Assembly: GCA_016342415.1 (NCBI GenBank)
Contig: JAEIOD010000002.1
Span: forward strand, 186,001-250,000
Length of the DNA: 64,000 bases
Origin: Clostridiales bacterium
GTDB lineage: Bacteria; Bacillota; Clostridia; Peptostreptococcales; Acidaminobacteraceae
Direction: 5' to 3'
Shown: positions 63,209-64,000 of the stretch, piece after piece
How the letters are laid out: every line of letters begins with the position of its first letter
How positions within the stretch are numbered: the stretch's first letter is position 1
Position numbers and translations under genes: made by a program
The notes under the pieces: generated by a model
Told to the model about the DNA's origin: nothing
What the model saw: only the letters and a program-made list of their open reading frames with translations
Databases searched by the model: none

Positions 63209-64000
63209 AAATTCATGCCCTGTATGATTCTAAGCCTTATCATACGTCCCTTTCTCTATTTAATATTTTTGTGAGTTACTCATATGAGCAATTCATTTTG
63301 TTGCATATATAAAGTTTTCAATGCTTGACTTTTATCAAGATTATTTAATCCTTATATACATTTAGAACTTTTACGATATTATAATTTAAAACCGGCTTAA
63401 AGAAACAAAGTTTCTGTTTAAATTACAACACAGTTCTTCATATTCACCATCATAAGACAATGAAATTAACATTTGCTTAAAGCTTTCTAAAAATCTTTAA
63501 GGCTTATACTAAATTGTCCTCATACCAAATAGTGAACTAAAGTATTAATTATCACTTAAGCTAATAAAATAGCTCTAATCAATATTATGTTATTCATCCA
63601 TTTTTATCATGTACGAATCCAATTGGTATACATAATTAAGAATTATAAGTGCTTCACTGTCATTTGCATTTCCATAAATCAAAATAACAAGCATATTAAC
63701 AAAAAAAACATTTGCAATACTAACTCATACTTTTAATTCCTTAAAGCTTGCCATGAAGACAAGAAAAAATATAACAAAATATCCCACTTTTTAGTAAAAT
63801 AGTGCCTTTTGTTATATTCAAGAAATTGTTTCATATATTTACCAATGTTCTATTTCATTTTATCAGATACTGTTATATAAAAATATTAACAAAACCTTAA
63901 CTATTGTTTTATTCAGACTTTTCCGAATGCTTTATTAACGATATTATACCTTCCCATACACTAACCATTGTGGTTAACCTATGTTTCTTATCGAAGGTTC
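63209..64000. other. Upstream region of the ABC operon, 792 bp
   Basis: It is very AT-rich. A TATAAT on the minus strand near 63378-63390 is a possible -10 for the operon, without a clear -35. A strong hairpin (ATAACAAAA ... TTTTGTTAT with an inner CACT/AGTG stem, 63771-63815) is followed on the minus strand by six T residues and looks like a terminator for a gene entering from the right. Confidence 0.45.
63909..64000 (-). CDS. Possible C-terminal end of a gene continuing beyond the window
   Basis: One minus-strand frame is open from the right edge to a TAA at 63909, about 29 codons (including MVSVWEGIISLIKH). A terminator-like hairpin lies about 95 bp downstream. The length is too short for certainty. 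Confidence 0.25.
   Translation of the reverse strand, partial: TFDKKHRLTTMVSVWEGIISLIKHSEKSE

Noticed and set aside
63909-64000. Confident gene at the right edge
   Set aside because: Only about 29 open codons are visible; retained only as a low-confidence partial feature because a terminator-like hairpin follows.

Overview
The window is AT-rich bacterial DNA with densely packed genes, strong AGGAGG-type ribosome binding sites and many hairpin terminators. It looks like an anaerobic, motile, low-GC Firmicute, probably in Clostridia. The indicators are a tungsten/molybdenum aldehyde:ferredoxin oxidoreductase, polyferredoxins, sigma-54 control, a UGA-encoded selenoprotein, c-di-GMP signalling and a methyl-accepting chemotaxis protein. 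The genus assignment is inference; there is no rRNA gene in the window.

Layout. 1-1.4 kb: 5' part of a membrane sensor, probably a histidine kinase. 1.5-4.3 kb: aldehyde oxidoreductase operon (ferredoxin, AOR, MoaD/ThiS-like carrier). 4.4-9.7 kb: five-gene flavin/iron-sulfur amine or imino-acid dehydrogenase operon preceded by its sigma-54 activator, with a visible -24/-12 promoter and palindromic activator sites. 9.8-15.4 kb: MATE exporter, acetate/succinate-type transporter with a terminator in its leader, a TPR-GAF-GGDEF cyclase coupled to a 70-residue membrane peptide carrying a sodium-pump decarboxylase signature, and an APH-like kinase. 15.4-20.3 kb: a 1620-residue fusion of HD, helical-repeat, nucleotidyltransferase-like, GNAT-like and phosphoribosyltransferase-like regions. 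20.4-31.0 kb: purine operon purL-C-F-M-N-H-D, with a divergent LysR regulator; purK-purE lie separately at 46-48 kb.

32-35 kb is a selenium neighbourhood: a HesB/IscA-like selenoprotein gene with in-frame UGA that ordinary gene calling would miss, a decayed second copy of it, and an operon of YedE-type transporter, TusA-like protein and DUF3343 protein. It is followed by an MFS transporter plus ArsR-like regulator behind a consensus promoter with three 17-bp repeats. 37-43 kb holds a MazG-like protein, a frameshifted HD-GYP remnant, an alpha/beta hydrolase, a sugar symporter, and a histidine kinase with a cysteine-rich PAS domain. At 43.3 kb a class I c-di-GMP riboswitch precedes a chemotaxis receptor. 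48-52.4 kb has a structured leader before a small membrane protein, and a GGDEF-EAL receptor paired with a sugar-binding lipoprotein.

52.9-63.2 kb is an oligopeptide-type ABC transporter operon with unusual features: InlB B-type repeats on the binding protein, a large extracytoplasmic insertion in the OppC-like permease, a coiled-coil insertion of about 270 residues inside the OppF-like ATPase, a second InlB-repeat lipoprotein and two unknown membrane proteins.

Two themes connect the genes: c-di-GMP signalling (two GGDEF proteins, an HD-GYP remnant and a riboswitch) and selenium/iron-sulfur redox chemistry.
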